NCBI GenBank assembly: GCA_947306605.1
Contig: CAMZHB010000091.1
Span: forward strand, 1-6,995
Direction: 5' to 3'
DNA: 6,995 nt
Source of the DNA: an uncultured Prevotellaceae bacterium
GTDB lineage: Bacteria > Bacteroidota > Bacteroidia > Bacteroidales > Bacteroidaceae
Shown piece after piece: positions 6,096-6,995 of the stretch (its first letter is position 1; each line of letters starts with the position of its first letter). The translations under genes were made by a program, and so were the position numbers. The notes below the pieces were generated by a model. The model made no database searches. It was given only the letters and a program-made list of their open reading frames with translations, and was not told the origin of the DNA.

Positions 6096-6575
6096 ATGAC
6101 AAAGAAAAAGTATTTATGGAGCCTGTTGGCCTTTCTGATGGTCGCCGCTCTGAGTTTTGGACTTGCATCGTGCAGTGACGATGACGATGACGACGCCCCC
6201 GCATACGTGGGTGACTGGTCATTTACCAGTAGTACCGACTTTTCTGACAGGACCGTTGACTTGAAACTGACCAAGGACGGAAAGTTTGTTTATCTTATTA
6301 CAAACAACATCAAAGAGCTACCTTTCAGTTCAAAATCTTATCCAGAGAGACGTATCTATAGAACTCGTGTAACGGGTGAGTATACGGTTAAAGGCAACAC
6401 GATGACATTGAATCCCACAAAGGGTGAATTCTACAATGAAGAAGAAAGCAAATGGGAAAACCAGCCCAATTTCGAACCTTATGCAGTAGACGTTCAATTC
6501 AAGGTTGAAGGCAACACGATGACATTCGAATCCAGCCAAATGTCGGACGAGCCAATGGTTTTCACAAAGAAATAA
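6096..6575 (+). CDS. Small lipocalin-like lipoprotein, probably surface or outer-membrane located
   Basis: The 159-residue product begins with a lipoprotein signal peptide: KKK, a hydrophobic stretch (about 6-22) and the lipobox LASC, so C26 would be lipidated after cleavage by signal peptidase II. Directly after it comes S then six Asp (28-33), an acidic run like the lipoprotein export signals that send Bacteroidetes lipoproteins to the cell surface. The mature part is beta-rich, opening with YVGDWSFTSS and continuing with LKLTKDGKFVYLI and GEYTVKGNTMTLNP. This is the usual look of the lipocalin-like/DUF lipoproteins common in Bacteroidales, in which a GxW strand is followed by repeated G-x-Y-x-V-x-G-N-x-x-T-L hairpins. 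VKGNTMTL (98-105) and VEGNTMTF (137-144) are an internal repeat almost identical in DNA. Ligand and role are unknown. It is monocistronic as far as visible, divergent from slyD, and lower in G+C than aroC or slyD. Confidence 0.8.
   Translation: MTKKKYLWSLLAFLMVAALSFGLASCSDDDDDDAPAYVGDWSFTSSTDFSDRTVDLKLTKDGKFVYLITNNIKELPFSSKSYPERRIYRTRVTGEYTVKGNTMTLNPTKGEFYNEEESKWENQPNFEPYAVDVQFKVEGNTMTFESSQMSDEPMVFTKK
6386..6526 (+). repeat. In-frame 24-nt direct repeat within the lipoprotein gene (6386-6409 and 6503-6526)
   Basis: The two copies agree at 23 of 24 bases, including 19 identical in a row, and lie 117 bp (39 codons) apart in the same frame. They encode GNTMT within VKGNTMTL and VEGNTMTF. Identity at synonymous positions suggests a recent segmental duplication or gene conversion of a beta-hairpin rather than old convergence. 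Confidence 0.75.
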
Positions 6576-6622
6576 TTGCGAGACCGTTTTCGTAACCACC
6601 GGCCGCATGTTCAGAGCGGCAC

Positions 6623-6658
6623 ATCAGGGAGGCCAGCCCACGGGGTTGCCTCCCTGAT
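6623..6658 (+). terminator. Strong hairpin after the lipoprotein gene, probable terminator
   Basis: A perfect 11-bp stem (6623-6633, ATCAGGGAGGC, with 6648-6658) can be extended inward by AGCCC/GGGTT with one bulged C and an ACG loop. It begins 48 bp after the lipoprotein stop codon. The T tail is poor (TTGTAT follows), so it may act as a transcript-stabilising 3' structure as much as a terminator. Confidence 0.55.
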
Positions 6659-6775
6659 TGTATCCTGAGATAATTAAACCACGCGACAAAGGAAACCCCA
6701 CCTGGGAATATGTCAAAAATTTTTACCCAAAAATCCAGCGTTTCATAACACGTTGATTATCATCAGGAGTCAACT

Positions 6776-6985
6776 ATGCCAAAACAGAAGCGGCGTTTCA
6801 AATTTTCACACCAAAACTTCCGCTATTTATTTATTTGTTTTTTTTCTGTTGTTGTGTTACTGTTAAAAGCAGAAGCGGCGTTTCAAATTTTCGAAACGCC
6901 GCTTCTGCATCCCGAAGTCCCACCTTTGCGCCCCGAAACCGGACCTCTGCAAGAAGAAAGTCCCCAAAAGCCTGCCTTTAGGTAG
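6776..6985 (+). CDS. Doubtful 69-codon ORF with one hydrophobic segment and Pro-rich tail
   Basis: I do not recognise this product. In its favour: an AGGAG (6765-6769) sits 6 nt before the ATG, and the product would have a basic start (KQKRRFKF), one membrane-like segment (about 17-31) and a tail of three heptads, LHPEVPP, LRPETGP and LQEESPQ (44-64). Against it: Bacteroidetes seldom rely on Shine-Dalgarno sequences. The ORF also runs over a DNA direct repeat whose two copies are read in different frames (QKRRFKFS against AEAAFQIF) and over a perfect inverted repeat. That pattern indicates selection or origin at the nucleic-acid level and a chance ORF. Reported so it can be tested, not as an accepted gene. 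Confidence 0.2.
   Translation: MPKQKRRFKFSHQNFRYLFICFFSVVVLLLKAEAAFQIFETPLLHPEVPPLRPETGPLQEESPQKPAFR
6781..6807. repeat. Direct repeat copy 1 (no matching right arm)
   Basis: AAAA followed by CAGAAGCGGCGTTTCAAATT and TTC; the 23 bases 6785-6807 recur exactly at 6870-6892. Unlike copy 2 it lacks the inverted right arm; only a weak AGCGG/CCGCT pairing (6789-6793 with 6820-6824) is present. It may be a decayed or half version of the same element. Confidence 0.85.
6865..6892. repeat. Direct repeat copy 2 (left half of the inverted repeat)
   Basis: Same 23 bp as copy 1, preceded by AAAA and one extra G (6869), so the copies are 85 bp apart and fall in different reading frames. On the - strand both copies run into TTTT directly after the arm. 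Confidence 0.85.
6869..6908. repeat. Perfect 16-bp-arm inverted repeat, possible - strand terminator or mobile-repeat hairpin
   Basis: Arms 6869-6884 (GCAGAAGCGGCGTTTC) and 6893-6908 pair without mismatch around an 8-nt A/T loop. On the - strand the stem is followed by TTTTAAC, so it could end a leftward transcript from a gene beyond the right edge. On the + strand there is no T tail. Because the left arm is duplicated upstream, it may instead belong to a dispersed palindromic repeat family. Confidence 0.75.
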
Positions 6986-6995
6986 ACGACCCGTC

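Larger units (their letters stand above)
6576..6995. other. Segment without a confident gene, carrying hairpins and repeats
   Basis: After the lipoprotein stop there are 420 bp in which I cannot support a conserved protein gene. Contents: a small inverted repeat (GCCGC at 6602-6606, GCGGC at 6616-6620), a strong hairpin (6623-6658), an A/T-rich stretch 6659-6775 with nothing recognised, two direct-repeat copies, a perfect long inverted repeat, and a G+C-richer end containing three weakly related 21-bp units (6905-6967). One 69-codon ORF spans the repeats. No tRNA, transposase or phage attachment signature was seen. Confidence 0.6.

Noticed and set aside
6781..6908. Possible start of a CRISPR array from the 23-bp direct repeat
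   Set aside because: Only two copies, unequal flanks, no regular spacer series and no cas gene; the palindrome explains the second copy better.
6864..6911. A 15-codon - strand ORF (MQKRRFENLKRRFCF) through the palindrome
   Set aside because: It is simply the translation of the inverted repeat, and no ribosome binding site or promoter is apparent.

Overview
The window reads as a chromosomal segment from a Bacteroidales bacterium, most likely Prevotellaceae-like. The taxon is inferred from three things. The gene set and order (LptC, a GldE-type CBS protein, then a PpiD-type foldase) are typical of the order. Start codons are preceded by A/T-rich leaders, mostly without Shine-Dalgarno sequences. 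Exact matches to the Bacteroidetes -7 promoter box TAnnTTTG lie upstream of three genes.

Layout. Positions 1-438 hold the 3' part of lptC, the periplasmic bridge protein of LPS export. Positions 513-1796 hold a membrane protein with a DUF21/CNNM domain, two CBS domains and a CorC_HlyC domain (GldE-like). Positions 1879-4047 hold a membrane-anchored SurA/PpiD-type periplasmic folding factor with its own promoter. These three + strand genes form an envelope-biogenesis cluster. A 155-bp gap with two strong hairpins separates them from a convergent - strand pair: slyD (5914-5330, FKBP-type prolyl isomerase with a Cys/His metal-binding tail), followed 41 bp later by aroC (5288-4203, chorismate synthase). 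Divergent from slyD, a small lipocalin-like lipoprotein is encoded at 6096-6575 and is followed by a strong hairpin.

The last ~420 bp (6576-6995) contain no confidently called gene. They hold a 23-bp exact direct repeat (27/28 bp with flank), one copy of which forms a perfect 16-bp-arm inverted repeat. A doubtful 69-codon ORF runs across the repeats. This is the least explained part of the window.

Most of the window is ordinary core genome. I see no transposase, phage gene, CRISPR array, tRNA, rRNA or defence/toxin system. The observations most worth checking are the 3' repeat/hairpin element, the apparent loss of catalytic histidines in the foldase's parvulin domain, the altered CNNM motif in the GldE-like protein, and a near-identical internal duplication in the lipoprotein gene.
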